64,000 nt of DNA. Source: Pterobdella sp. o SKG-2022 (Eukaryota > Annelida > Clitellata > Hirudinida > Piscicolidae). The notes under the pieces were generated by a model. The model did no database searches. It was not told the origin of the DNA and saw nothing but the letters and a program-made list of their open reading frames with translations. This document shows, in pieces, positions 1-13,000 of this stretch (positions are counted from its first letter, which is position 1; every line of letters begins with the position of its first letter). Made by a program: the position numbers and the translations under genes. The stretch lies in the NCBI GenBank assembly GCA_964035795.1, contig OZ038324.1, positions 7,540,816 through 7,604,815 on the forward strand, given 5' to 3'.

Positions 1-183
1 ATGGATGGCTGTGGTAGATATAAAGTGAGCATTTCACGTTATCTCTCTTCATCTACGGTTTTATATTTCTCTATATATTCATCTTTCTATAATCTTTCTC
101 TATCTATATAGCTATTCATAGTTTCTCTACCTACTTATCTACTTCACCAATCAAGCATTCATCCTTGATATACAAAGTCCAAC

Positions 184-369
184 CTTAGAGTCATATTGAG
201 AAGGAACATGAGCGAAGTGAAGTGATTGAGCTGAGGGGAAAGGTCATGAGGAGTCAACAATGGGTCAAGTAGAGAGGTGAGTTGAGGGGTGGCCATATTG
301 ATGATCTCTTTAATGAGGTCACCTCTGGAATTCCGACCTGGAGTCACGTCACATGAACTCACCAATAAA
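184..369 (-). CDS. Possible exon of an unidentified minus-strand gene
   Basis: On the minus strand an AG acceptor (just above 369, or alternatively at 337) and a GT donor (just below 184) bound an open stretch whose translation looks like real helical protein, with Leu and Ile at regular spacing and words such as GDLIKEIINMATPQL and FTSLMFLLNMTLR. It could be a downstream exon of the gene starting at 1791, but its entry phase does not match the last exon I could place there, so a linking exon would be needed. The domain was not recognised. The call rests only on composition and splice-like ends. Confidence 0.35.
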
Positions 370-1050
370 CTGCAAGCTTTCTGTATTGTTATACCTATGT
401 AAATTTTGTTTTGTATATAGATAGATGCTATATATTTGGTTTGATTAATTTTTCCTCGAGCAATCATGACTGAATTTTTATGAATATATTACTTATGTTT
501 AAAAAGATATAACTGAAATGCAGCCTAAAAAACATTAAAAAGTGAAAAAACACTAATATGACAACAAAACCTGTTGAACAGATTGACAATCAGATGGTAT
601 GCAAGACCAGGAAAACTTGTCAATTTTAGACTGCATTGAAATATTATATATGAAAAAGTCAAAAATCCTATCTTTGTGTTTAAAAAGTGCAATAACCATG
701 TTCAACTTCACACATTAAATGAAAATGCCTTGTTCAAGTAATATAATAAGAGTTAGTTAGATATCAAACCTTAGAATGTAGAACCAAAGAAGTATAATTT
801 TCAACACAAGCCTTCAGTAATTGGAGTTTTTGCTCTGTGTAGTCCTGCTTATTATAAAACTAGTACTTAATGCCACCACATTGTCAATAAAATAGTGATG
901 TTTTTTTATAAAGCTAAAGAAGAACATGTAAGTGAGTTTCATTAACTCATTGTAAAAATTACAATGCTATAGATGGTTTTGTATCATGAAGATTTTAAAA
1001 TATTATATTCTTCAACATAGCTGTTACATGAATGGAAACTTGCAAACAAG

Positions 1051-1791
1051 TTATTTGAAACAAGACAGAAAAAAATAACAAACATTAGGATTAGATGTGA
1101 CAATAGTGATGAGTTGGTTGAGCTGTTTGGAGAGTTGGAGGTTGTTGTGAGTGGTGGGTGGTCTGTTCAACAGGCTGGTCATAGTCACCAAAGCCTCTGT
1201 TCCAACCTTATTTTGCTGTGCATGGAGAAGGTCATAAAAAATTTTCATGTTAATATAAAAATATATCTATATCTTTATAGTTAAAGTAATAGTGAAGTAT
1301 TCACTTCAATTATGTTTTGTAGGCATGTGAACCAGGTGTCAAAATGTTCATTGATAATCACATTTGCACAATTCTCCACCACATCACACAGTGCTCTGAC
1401 AGCTTGTCGTCTGTAAATAAATGCCAATGTAAATGGATGTTTAACTGATAAATTTTCTAACTGTTTTTGAGAGTTACAAAGAGCTTGGTTAATTCCTTTT
1501 AACTCATTTTCCAGCTCAGATGAAAGCTTTTGTGTGGTTTTAACAAGTTTAAATGAGGTAAAAACTCCATGAATTATAAATATAACTTACACAATAATAA
1601 TAATTTGATTGAGATTTAAAGTCAGTGTTAAAATAGTTTAGTTCGTCCACAAAATTTTCATGTTCCGAAGTATCTTCAACACGTGTAATAGTATCCTTTT
1701 TTGCGGATTTTTCAATAGATTTTTTTTCATCTTTCGGGGTTTTGGTTGGGATTTGATTCTTATTTGAAGATTTATTTCTTCTTTTAGGCAT
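1051..1791 (-). CDS. Unrecognised gene, 5' exons (Lys/Ser-rich start, then helical region)
   Basis: The start is an ATG at 1791 (minus). Exon 1 (1591-1791) encodes a basic, Lys/Ser/Thr-rich N-terminus beginning MPKRRNKSS and ends at a strong GTAAGT donor. Exon 2 (about 1305-1526) continues in phase 0 with a coiled-coil-like stretch (SSELENELKGINQAL) and then a compact helical segment (RRQAVRALCDVVENCANVII). Exon 3 begins at 1215 after CACAG and either splices out near 1102 or reads to a stop at 1051. I do not recognise the family. The three exons keep one frame and have good splice sites, so a real gene is likely. It lies downstream of plexin on the same strand and may continue past the left edge. 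Confidence 0.55.
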
Positions 1792-2502
1792 TTTAAATTG
1801 AAAACTTTGGAAGATTTATTTAAGTGAAATATATATAAATTTAAGTTTGGAAATAATTTTGCTAAAATTAAAATAAGCTAAATTGTAAAATTTCATCCAA
1901 AGAAATCTAGACCATGGAATTTTTGCTGAACTTTTAAATAAAAATAATTATAAGTGTAAATATAAAAATTTGAATACTGTAGTTTCATTTTTGTGTCTAG
2001 AAACAAATTTTGAAAAATCAAACGAAAAGTTGATAAATTATAAAATTAATGCAACAATAATTTAAAAACAGAAATGATAAGAAATGAAAGTATTGACTTA
2101 GATAAAATCGTCAGCAGAATGTCATGATACTACGACAAATTAAAAGAAAACCTAATCTCAAGCAATGATGGAGGATTCACAAACTCAAGTAACCTTGGAC
2201 TACAAAACACAAACGATAAATCACACAAATTAATACACAATATGGCGATGATGAATGGAAAATCAAAATGTTCTATACATATGAGCAAATCATCAACATT
2301 TTAATAAACACCATTTAACTAACCCCCACTCAACACAACCACCATTCAATTAACTCCCACTCAACACAACCACCATTCAACCCAATAAAACAACGATGAA
2401 CTCTCAAGTATCAAAATCTGAAACATTATTATGATTCTTTTGATCATCAATATGTAGTTAGCATACACCTAGCACAAAAAGTACCGATGGGAAACGATCA
2501 AT
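1792..2502. other. Intergenic spacer between the unidentified gene and the plexin 3' end
   Basis: This AT-rich stretch shows no convincing exon on either strand. It includes two near-identical words around 2,310-2,380 (an AACYCCCACTCAACACAACCACCATTCAA-like unit, twice in tandem). It should hold the plexin 3' UTR and the upstream region of the gene that starts at 1791. I could not pick a clear minus-strand poly(A) signal. Confidence 0.5.
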
Positions 2503-5500
2503 TCATAATGGTATTTTGTTGATGATTTGTTGGAAAATATGTTTAAGTTGAGTCACTGTTCCGTCTGCTACCGCCTCTTCGTCATCCTCCAAGGCTTTCA
2601 TCAGCTTTATAAACCAATCAATATGATTAGAGAAATAATAGATACGATAAAAGCTTATAATAAATATGAAAAAAGATTATGATAGAAAAAATTTCAAAAA
2701 AATATTATTAAAAGAAAACTATAAAATCGAAGAAAATTATAATGCATAAAAAACAAATAGAATAAAAAATTGCATCTGGCTCACCTCGGCATAGTACTTG
2801 AAGATGTATTGACTGAGATTCAAAAGAGATGCTTGCATGTTGAAATGACCAGTCTAATAATATAAATAATAATAATAATAAAAATGGCAATAATTATAAA
2901 ATAAAAATTTTAAAATAAATAATGATGCAAAAACTATAATCTCTCATCATCATCTATTTCCTTCAATGATTAATTAATTTCTCGCTGTCATTTTGTTTTT
3001 TTGTTGATATTTTCATATAAATTAATTAGTAGATAAATAAAAAACCAAAAGAGATCTAAAAATAGCTGACCAATGGCGCCTGGTTCATTTGGGCTTCAAG
3101 TTGTTGCTCAGTCACTGCATCCATGATTCTCACCTCTTTCATGTACCTGAACAGTAATATGGCTTGATAGAAAAAAATAATCATTTCATTGAACATCAAC
3201 ATCAAAAATGTATGCTTATGTGAAACAGAGGTAGAAATAAAAAATTTGAACGCACTAGAAAAATATATATGAAAATATCAACAAAAAAACAAAATGACAG
3301 CGAGAAATTAATTAAGCCATCAACACAATGAAAAAATATCAAACCTAGTTACACAGGCTTGGTACTTGGGCACATCATTGGCATACAAAAGCTTGCAAGA
3401 GGGCGAGTCTTTGTTGAGGTGTTGTGGATTTAGGGAGCAAGAGTCCATGAAGGCCTGGGCAATCACCGACAAACAGCCATCTACACTGGCTGACTGTGCC
3501 ACATCGAACACAAAATGCGGGTTCTTTATCACGTTCACCCAGTATCGTAAAAACAAACTGTGTATGGGTGAAGGGGTGGTGATTGGAGTGTTGAAAATAG
3601 ATTTATATGCCAATGTTGGTGATTTGTAAACAACATTTTATTATATAACATAATGAGCAATTCAAAAAAATCTACTAAAATAACTTTGGCATATAAAAAT
3701 AGCTGCATTGATTGAAAGAAATCACGTGCTAAAAAAGCACCTGTTACTCTTCCAGGCGTGAGGCACATCGGGGTCTGTGATGTTGTGCAGTTGTGCTTGC
3801 TCGTCCAAAAAGTCGAACATCACCTTGGAAGCATTTTGAATGGTTCAGACAAAAACGGTTTAATCTTACAACAATCCAATTTTTCATATTGGTAAAAATA
3901 TTAAAATACCAATGGCACAATAATAATAGTAACAATATTACTAAAAATAAGAAAAACAATTATTAACAATTGACAATAATATTAAAACCAATTGTGATTG
4001 GTGGTAGCCACCTTAACAGGTGGAGGGGGGGAGGAGAAAATCTCCTCAAAGAGCAGGTCAATCCATGGTTTGAGGGTAACCTTGGTGGCGAGTAGTCTGA
4101 TGAGGTAGACTTCTGACACCATCTTGCTACGTACTCCTGCCTCGTGACTTCGCGACTGTGGCGGTGGGTGGGTATTAGATAGTAGTGGGTGGGTGTTGGT
4201 TATAGGTGGTATTTATATTTGATATTATTCTTATTATTGGTATTTCTCGTTAGAGAACACACTTTAAGAAAAACCCATATAACATATTGAACACACAAAA
4301 GTATAAAACAGACCAGGTGAAACAGTTTGTTGGTACCGTTGCAGTGAGGAGTGGTTGGAAGAGTGTTGTCCAGGCTGGAGGAAAAAGAATCTGTAGAGGT
4401 TTAATATAATGATAAGTTATACCAATAGGAACTTTATTCTATTGTATTTTCTTCAACCATCTTATACTAGCATGAAAATAGACGTAAAACAGTGATAAAG
4501 TGTTGTAGCAATAATCTCCTACTATGATTATAATGGTGCTGAAGTCTGATGATGTTCAACAGCGAGTTATCTGAGACTCTGTAATGCTTAAGAGTGTTGA
4601 GTTTTTTGAGTGCTTGACCGTTGTGGGTGACCACCACGCTGCTAGAATCTTGGTCTTGCAACACTCGACCCTCTGTCCATTCTGTGTGTGATGAGGGTTG
4701 TTGATGATAAGGTATTGGTTTTGTATGGAGAATTGGGCTATGTACCATGAAAAGATTGAAAGTAATTAAGCAAAAACTGTTGAACAAACACAAACCAAAA
4801 GTTGAATGCTTATAAATAATCATATATGAGCCATCAAGTTTTCGATTCAATTTTTGTGTGTAAAAGCTATGAAATAGAGATAAAAATATACGGATTATAA
4901 ACAGCACCAAAGACCCACCAAGTTGTATATCGTCGACACAAGGCCTGGCAGAGTAAGAGGTATGTTTGTAGATGGTCTGGATCACCTTCTCCTTTACTTG
5001 CGATATGCAGTCACAGTCCAAAACCTTTACCGTGTACTCCCTGCCGCCTTCTAACACTTTAATGTGCTGTGGGTTGTGGGGTCATGATAGTGGGTGATGA
5101 TGCTTCATTGAGATACAATTATAAGCTATGGGTATTTATTTTCATTATCTATAGTCATTTGAAAGTAGACAATGATGTTATTGTGTAAAATAAGTACGCG
5201 TTAGTGTTATCTTTTGGAACATTAACTTTGTACTTTTTGTTTGATGAACTTAAAAATTCATTTATTTTTCCAGACAAAACACAAACAATGATAAACTGAA
5301 ACAATGAAGCAAGACAAACCATGCGTTTGAAATCGACTTGATGTCTGATGAGTTTCTCTTCATTGAGTGAGTATTTGGCTTCATTGGTTATGAAGTCCAC
5401 AGGTCCCTTCTCTATGTGTACCTTCACTCCCTCCAACAACATCAACAACTTCTCACCAACCCTTTCCTGTTGTTTAAATTCAGATTTTCAATGAGTGAAC

Positions 5501-6938
5501 TATAACTATTATCATATGTTGCCATCAAGGCATTTAAACGAGATTTATGAGTAATAATTCATTAAGTTAAACTAAGTTAGTATAATAAGTGAGCCATCCG
5601 CCCAAATAAAAGTTAAAAGAGGATGTATAAGGAAAAACAAAAAAAACTAGAAAAAAAAACCTTGAGAAAAGAGTAGAGATGCAGGGCAAACCAATTAGAG
5701 AGCATCTTCTCTGACACAGATTCTGTCTTCCTGAGCAACAGTTTAGGGTGGTCTTTGCCTTCTACAAGGGCTTTGGTGATCAGTTGAGATAGCAGTGTTT
5801 TGAGGATGCTGTGTGTTTGGAGGTTTTAACATTGTAATGAAATCATAAAATGTAACATTAGTTAATATTGGTAATGATGTTATTGATATTAATCATTATT
5901 ACAGTTAATAGCAATAAAGGCACCTCGTATGGTAAGCCACATGTGGTTGTAAACACAAAGACAACAAGGAAGCCAAATGTGCCTTGTGCCTAACCACAAA
6001 GTCTTCTCTTGCCTCGAGCGCCGAGACCAACTTGAGAATAAAGTGTTTCCTGCATAACAAATCTTGCAGGCAGACCAGGTTGTGGTGGCTAAGCTTGCTA
6101 CATAACAGGCCCACCAGACGGTCCTTTTCCCCACCCCCCCAATGCTCGTTGGCGCCTCGTTTGAGAGATAAGTTGAAGGGGTTGTTAAGACTTTGGTTTA
6201 AAGAATTGCTTAAAGAGTTGTTTAAAGAGCTGTTGAGAGAGTTATCTGGAGAATGTTCTTTGTTTCTTCCTCTGAAGAATCCTACGTGGAAATTTTTAGT
6301 AAAGAATCGTGTAACAAAACAGTTTCGAAAAAGGGTTCTCATACCTTTGCTCTTTTGTGATGAAGGCAGCAGAGATGTCTCAGGACCTGGGTTGTCTAGA
6401 CAATCAACTTCACAAATATGTTTTTTAAGAGTGGAATCTTCAGGCTGTCTAGACAAAACAGGATGTTTGGCACAATGGAAAAGCACCAACCCAGCGTATG
6501 AAGGGTAATCTCTAAAAGGAAGGCGACCAGCCCACTCCATCGCAACCTCTCCTACCTCCGTCTGCATCTCCGCAAAAGCTGTAGAACAATTTTATTAAAA
6601 TTCCATTTTAAAAAATTTCTTTATACAGTTGATTAGAAGTTTATTCAAATATAAAATAACTCATTTTAAAATTATATGGCACAAAGATATAATTACACAG
6701 ACAGCAATGACACACCTTCCTTGCACTCCTTGGCTACATTCGACTCAAGTCTGTCCATCTGCTCATTCATGCTTCTCTTGATCTTCTTCCTTCTGCAGCA
6801 CAAACATACTACAGTCATAGCCAGCAGCATCAACAACAGGGCTAGCAAGGGAGCTAGGGCGTAGTACCACATGAGATCAGCTGACTTTGCCATTCTCACT
6901 CCCTGTAGTCTCACGTATTCCCTATCTCCTATGGAGAT
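2503..6938 (-). CDS. Plexin exons 26-38: membrane helix, split GAP, Rho-binding domain
   Basis: Exons (minus): 6716-6938, 5924-6578, 5661-5808, 5320-5466, 4919-5066, 4523-4681 (or 4491-4681), 4337-4374 (or 4337-4390), 4012-4155, 3741-3823, 3345-3557, 3071-3146, 2785-2853, 2503-2604. Exon 26 gives the membrane helix and juxtamembrane coil ([14 protein letters not shown]). Exons 27-29 give the first GAP half ([19 protein letters not shown]). Exons 30-31 give the Rho-binding domain ([26 protein letters not shown]). Exons 33-38 give the second GAP half ([49 protein letters not shown]). The arginine pair of mammalian LLLRRTES reads Arg-Lys here; the later Arg in LFLRYWVN is kept. Exon 27 holds an insertion of about 110 residues containing repeated Asn-Ser-Leu words. 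Confidence 0.94.
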
Positions 6939-9900
6939 CTGGTGTGGTATGGTATTCGAACTGCCATTGAGTATTTTTGAGAAAAATTTATATTTTAAAA
7001 ATAAGTTGTTCGAAGCATTAAATTTTCTTGAAAAAGTTACATTTTTTTCAAATATCAGTTCATCAAACACCAATAAAAAAAAGTACTAACAATGACTGTT
7101 TCGCCGTTAGGAGGACTGGAGAGAGAACAGGTAAGGAAAGAACTTGTGACCAATTGCACCTCACACTTTTCATCTCCTATCTGCACCTTATAATCTTGTG
7201 CCTTCAACACGTCGTCCAAGTGCTCTCCCTACGAAGAGAGATGAAGATAGATGGGTAGATAGATAAGGTAGGTAAATAAGTAAATAAATAGATGAAGAGA
7301 GAGAAAAGCTAGGTAGATTAAAAGAAATTGCTATTTATTATGCATGATTCCCTGTAAAATACATTAGAAAATAATTTGAGGCATTTAATTGTTAAATGCC
7401 CTCACAATCAGTTCTGTTTCGTTTAAAATTAACGAATTAAGATTTAATTTTCTTCACTTTTTTTCATTTTGCAGAATATTGAGAAGAAAAAATTTAGAAT
7501 TCCGTTTGATGGATGCCTAGTTGTTGCCGCACAAAAACTTGGGTACAACAAAACAATTGCTTAAGCTTGAGTGCAACAGCCCTATTGAGGTTCATAATCT
7601 CACAAGGGTTTGCATCTCAAATATTATATTTTTTATGATTCAAATATTTATCATTTATAACAAAAAAAAAATAATAATTAAAATAATCAAATGAAATCAA
7701 TAAAAATTATTGAATGAAGCAAAAATATAAGTTAAGAATTATTATATTAATGAATGAAAATTACATTGAATGTGTAGTGCGTCTGGGATTGCTGGGGAGT
7801 GGATGGATGCGTTGATATGACGCTGCTGAAGACTGGATCAGGATATATGGTAAACGTCGATGACAAGTTCAACAAACTCTTCACGCCATCCATCACAAAT
7901 CCATAAAACACTTTTATCGTCCGATCGCCATCTTGAGTTTCTTTCTTTTGATTTTTTATGTTATCTTCATTGTATTCATTATCTTTCATGTCATTTCTTC
8001 TTTTCAACGCATAATTTCGACTATTTCGTTTGTCACGTTTCCGAGTTGAATCAACCATCAATGGTGACGTGGCAGGTGTCAAACAAGTCATCTGCGTTTC
8101 TGAATCAAGCGTGCATTTCTGCAGTGAAACAAATGAATTATGAAAAAATATTTTTTGAAGTTGTATGATATTATATAAACTTATTTCCTTTGAAGTTTGT
8201 GAAAGAATGAAAATTTTATATGAAATTATGGAAATTTTAAAAACCACAACACCAACGTTGGTGGAGTTAGCACCATGAGTGTAGAAGATGATAAGCGGTT
8301 GTTGGATGGAGTTCAACCTCTCCCCCTTCACCCTCACTTCCACCCCTCCGCTGTCGAATTTCAATTTGTTAAGCGCCAAGTCAAGAGACTGACGAGTCAT
8401 TACTGTTAGCGTGTTTCTACGATAGTTTTAATTTTAAAATTTTTTCTTTTCAAATAAATACAAAATTAATTGGAAACAAATGAAAGAGAAGAAGAGCAAG
8501 AAAAGATTGATGATGAGGCATGTAAGTACTGACAAACAGACGTAAGAACTAAAAAGTCCATACGTGCCAAGTACTGAAGAATTAAGACATCAAGATTAAA
8601 CCACCAAAGAAAATAAAAACACAACAACTGAAGCAGATGCAGTGGCGCAGACCTAAAGATGGACTTTTCTCCCAGCACTCTGGTGATGGTGGGGTCTGGT
8701 TTGATGTGCACTGACTGACCAAGCATTCGGTGGGAATCTATCTGCAGCAACACCTGTTTGATGTTTGAAGCATTTAAAATTAATTCCACCTAAAACTTCA
8801 ATTGATGAATCGCACCTGCAGGCTAAGGTTATCGGAGCGGAAAGATTTGCCAATGAAAGGAAAATCATCCTCATCATAGTCCGCCTCATCATCGCCATAC
8901 ATTTCTGTTTTGCACGTGATTTCATCGTGGTTTACGGATGTAATTTCGCAATTATATGATGAAGATGAGAAGGAAAAAGAGGAAGGAATGAATGAAACTG
9001 TGGTGCTCGATCCCGCATCCAAGTGCTCTCCCCGCAAGTGAATCAGGCTGCCTCCCGACCTGGGTGCCACTAATGGCCACACCTCTCTCAAAACCGGGTC
9101 CTAAAAAAATTAAAAAATGTAGACAAGTAATAATCATAAATAACTCAAAAAACCAAAATAACGAATAAGAAAAACTTATTAAAACTCCGAATAAATAATT
9201 AAATGATTTCACACTCTAAGAAGTAACAAATACGTACCACGTAAGTGAAGTTGGAAGAGGAGGTGATGTTGTACTGCGAGTGTAACGTCACCAAAATACC
9301 AAGTGATTCCTGATGAGCTGCCTCTGTGCTTCTGCAAGTCACTCTGTGCGTGTGTGTGTTTGCTTTGAAATGTTTACTAATTTTAATGGAATCACACGCT
9401 TTTAATTTTTTTTAGTGCAATTTAAAAAACACGAGATAAAAAACCACATCAATCTAGAGCAAACTCAGCATTACTTTGAATAATCAACATTACTCACATC
9501 AAACAACAAGGCCATTATAACGAATGAAACAAACACCATCACAACATCACAAAAAAAACCATCATAAAACATTTTCTCAACAAAACATCGAGTTTGAGAA
9601 ATTTTCAATACATTTATTGAGAAAAGATAGAATTTTCGATAAGTATAGCCTTACCATAAAACGTTGATAAATTCTAGATTTTTTTCAACAAAACATTGAA
9701 TTTGATTTTTTTAAAATAGTATAGAAAAATTCATACAATGTCTTAAAAAAATTAAAAAATACAAAAAAAAAAATAACAACAAAAAAAAATAACAAAAATA
9801 ATAAAAAAACACCGTAAGAACAACACATACTGGCGCCCAGGCACCACAGACACCACGTGACATGGGTGGTTGCCAATGGAGATGGTGACGTCAGAAGAGT

Positions 9901-9971
9901 TTGAGGCGAGGTTGTCTCCAGAGATGGTGACTAAAGTGTTGCCTTGTAACGGTCCCCTCAGAGGGTGTATC

Positions 9972-10002
<31 letters not shown>

Positions 10003-13000
10003 AAGCCGCGAAAACAGTTTTAGGAGCTCCGAATATTTTGTTGTTTTTGGCTGAAAAAAAAAGGAATTTTTTGTTAAAATAGGTTGTGATATATAGAGAA
10101 AATTTAATTCGTTTGAAACTGTTAAAATATTGCTCAAAATTTGAAAACAAAAGAAGTTTGAGGAATTTCGAAATAAAGGCAAGAAACAGGTAAAACTCAC
10201 CGGATTAAAAAAAGTTAAATTTAATTGACCTAATTATCATAAAGTATTCGGACAAATTATGGCATTAACAAGAACACTGCGTACAGTTGATAACTTACCA
10301 GTGCAAAAAAGACACACAGTATCCTCAGATAAGATTGAAAGAATAGCATGCTGGAACATAAAAAGTTTGGGAAATTCAACAAAGTTCAATATCAGATTAA
10401 TTAACACAATAGAAACAATGAAGGAAAAAAACCTAACCCTTTTAGCCATGTCAGAAGTGCAATGAGTAGGAAAAGGCCTACTAGAAATAGAAGAAACAAC
10501 GGTGATATACTCAGGTCTAGATGAAAAAAAAGAGGGCAACCAACGCGGAGTGGCTATTGGTCTACGTGGTGTATTGAGAGCAGCCTGGAAGAAAGAAGGC
10601 ACACACACCATGGTATCGGAAAGAGTTTTGAAAATCCGAATGAGGCTAAGAGACTGCTATTTAACCGTTATTGCAGTATATGCTCCCACATCAGTAGATG
10701 AAGAAGTTGAGTCAGAAAAATTATATGAACTCCTTCAAGATCAATTGATGAAGTGAGCAAAAAAGATTTCCTGATAGTGCTGGGAGATTTTAACGCCCGC
10801 GTAGGACCCCTAAGCCCCGCATCTAGACTTCACGGCCCTCACAATACTGACAAAAGGAATCAGAATGGGACACGGTTGGTTGATTTATGTAACAACAATG
10901 GTCTTATAATCACCAACACAATCTTCCCCCACAAAATATTCACAAATAAACGTGGTATCACCCAAACCAGAAACAAGGGCACACAATAGATTATGTACTC
11001 ATTAATCAACAGTTCAGAGCTCAAATATATGACACAAGAGCAAGTCGAAAAACAGTGCATATATCAGACCACAACATTGTTATCATAAAAATATCAATAA
11101 AAAAAGAATTCATAAAAATAAACTTGAAGCCACAAAACTTGACTATGAAACAAACCCAAAAAAACTACAATCAGGAAAAATAAAAACATTCAAAACACTT
11201 TTAACACACAATTTAAATACAATAAATCTTCGAGATCCTATTGAAAGAAAATGGGAAAGTTTGAAAAAAAGTTTTCTTGCTGCAACCGAAACTTCATCCA
11301 AAAAAAATAAAATATTATGAAAAGCAATGGGTAAACGAAGAAATTAAAAATTATTCTAAAGAAAAGTCGGAATATCATCTTAAAATGCAAACTTTAAAAC
11401 AAAGCGGTCAGTTTGTCCCTCAAGACCTTATCATTGCCTACAATGCATTAAAAAAACAAACCAAACAAACTTGTAGAGCAGCTATAAATAATTGGTGGGA
11501 ACAGAAGGCTGAAGAGGCAAAAAAAACAACACAACTGTCCATGAAGCAAGGCCGCGGAGGCTCAATTTCAAAAATGCTCAAACTAGCGAGACTATCTAAA
11601 ACGAAAGCCTCAACAAATTTGAAAAGCGAAAATGGTAAGAAGCTTATAAGTTCTTTAGAAGACAAACTCGTCAGGTGGAAAAGCCATTTCGAAGCAGAAG
11701 CTAAACCGCATGGCCCAATAGACACCAAAAACTTCGACATGCTCATGCCTCCAACAACTAAAATGGATGACGAGGAAGCTGAAAAGTTGTCTAAGCCGTT
11801 TTCTAAAGCCGAACTCTTTCACTAAAACAGTGCAAATTAGAAACGGCTTCGGGTATAGACTCAATTTGCTCGAATATGCTTCAAATTGGTGCGGAGGTAA
11901 CGGCAAGCTGGCTCAAAGTGATCACTGACTCTATATGGGAAACAGAAACCATTCCGAAAGATTGGCAACGGCAAATCATAATTCCAATCCACAAGAAGGG
12001 TTTTGTATCACTTTGCCAAAACTACAGAGGGATATCCCTCTTATGTGTAGCCAGTAAGGTTTTTGGCAGAGTAGTTTTGAACCGAATAAAAAAGGTGGTA
12101 GAAAAACATTTAGACGACAATCAGTGTGGATTCAGGCCGAGCAGAGATTGTGTTGATCAAATTTTTTCAGTAAAAATTTTGATGCAAAGAGCCAAGGAGT
12201 TCAACAAGCCAATACATCTCTGCTTCGTAGACCTACAAAAAGCCTATGACACAGTGAACGGAGGTGCCTTATGGGAAATACTGTCCAGATCGTTCAACAT
12301 TCCAGAAAAATTAATCCGGATCCTTAAAACCCTTCATAGTGGGACAACCGGATTAGTACGTTCTGATGGCAAAATGTCTGAAGAGTTCCCAATAAGAGTT
12401 AGAGTGAAACAAGGAAACGTTTTAGCTCCCATGTTGTTCAACATGTTTCTCGACGCTGTTATTAAGGTTGCACTGAAAGATCACCCAGAAAAAGGCATTC
12501 ACATAGAATACAGCTTCAATGCCCCGCTGGTATATAACAGTCGCCATAAGCTAGAAAACTCCAAAATTGTACAAAATCTAGTTTATGCAGATGACATAGT
12601 GCTTACAAGCAGCAACATTGAAAGCCTCCAATGCCTTGTTAATTCTGTAAGCAGTACTTTTGTCAAATTCGGGCTAAAGATTAACCTCAATAAAACGAAA
12701 TACATGTCTATAAACCCTGACTCCACAAATCCAAACAACGATATACAATGGAACGACACCAAATATTGTAACAATAACAAATTCTTCAAAGAAAAAGTTG
12801 ACGACATCGATCATGGTCAATCTTGTAGCAACAACAACAGCACAATTGACAATAACAACACTAATAACGTTAGTAGGTCGTCAAGGTTGAATAACAATTT
12901 ACGTAAAAGACCTTCACAATGCAACGTTAATAACAACAGAATCGACAATAACAACAATGATCGCAATAACAACAAAACCAAAAAAAAACCTCAACAACAG

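Noticed and set aside
5984..6508. 174-residue plus-strand frame
   Set aside because: It is the complement of plexin exon 27, whose minus-strand product is clearly conserved.
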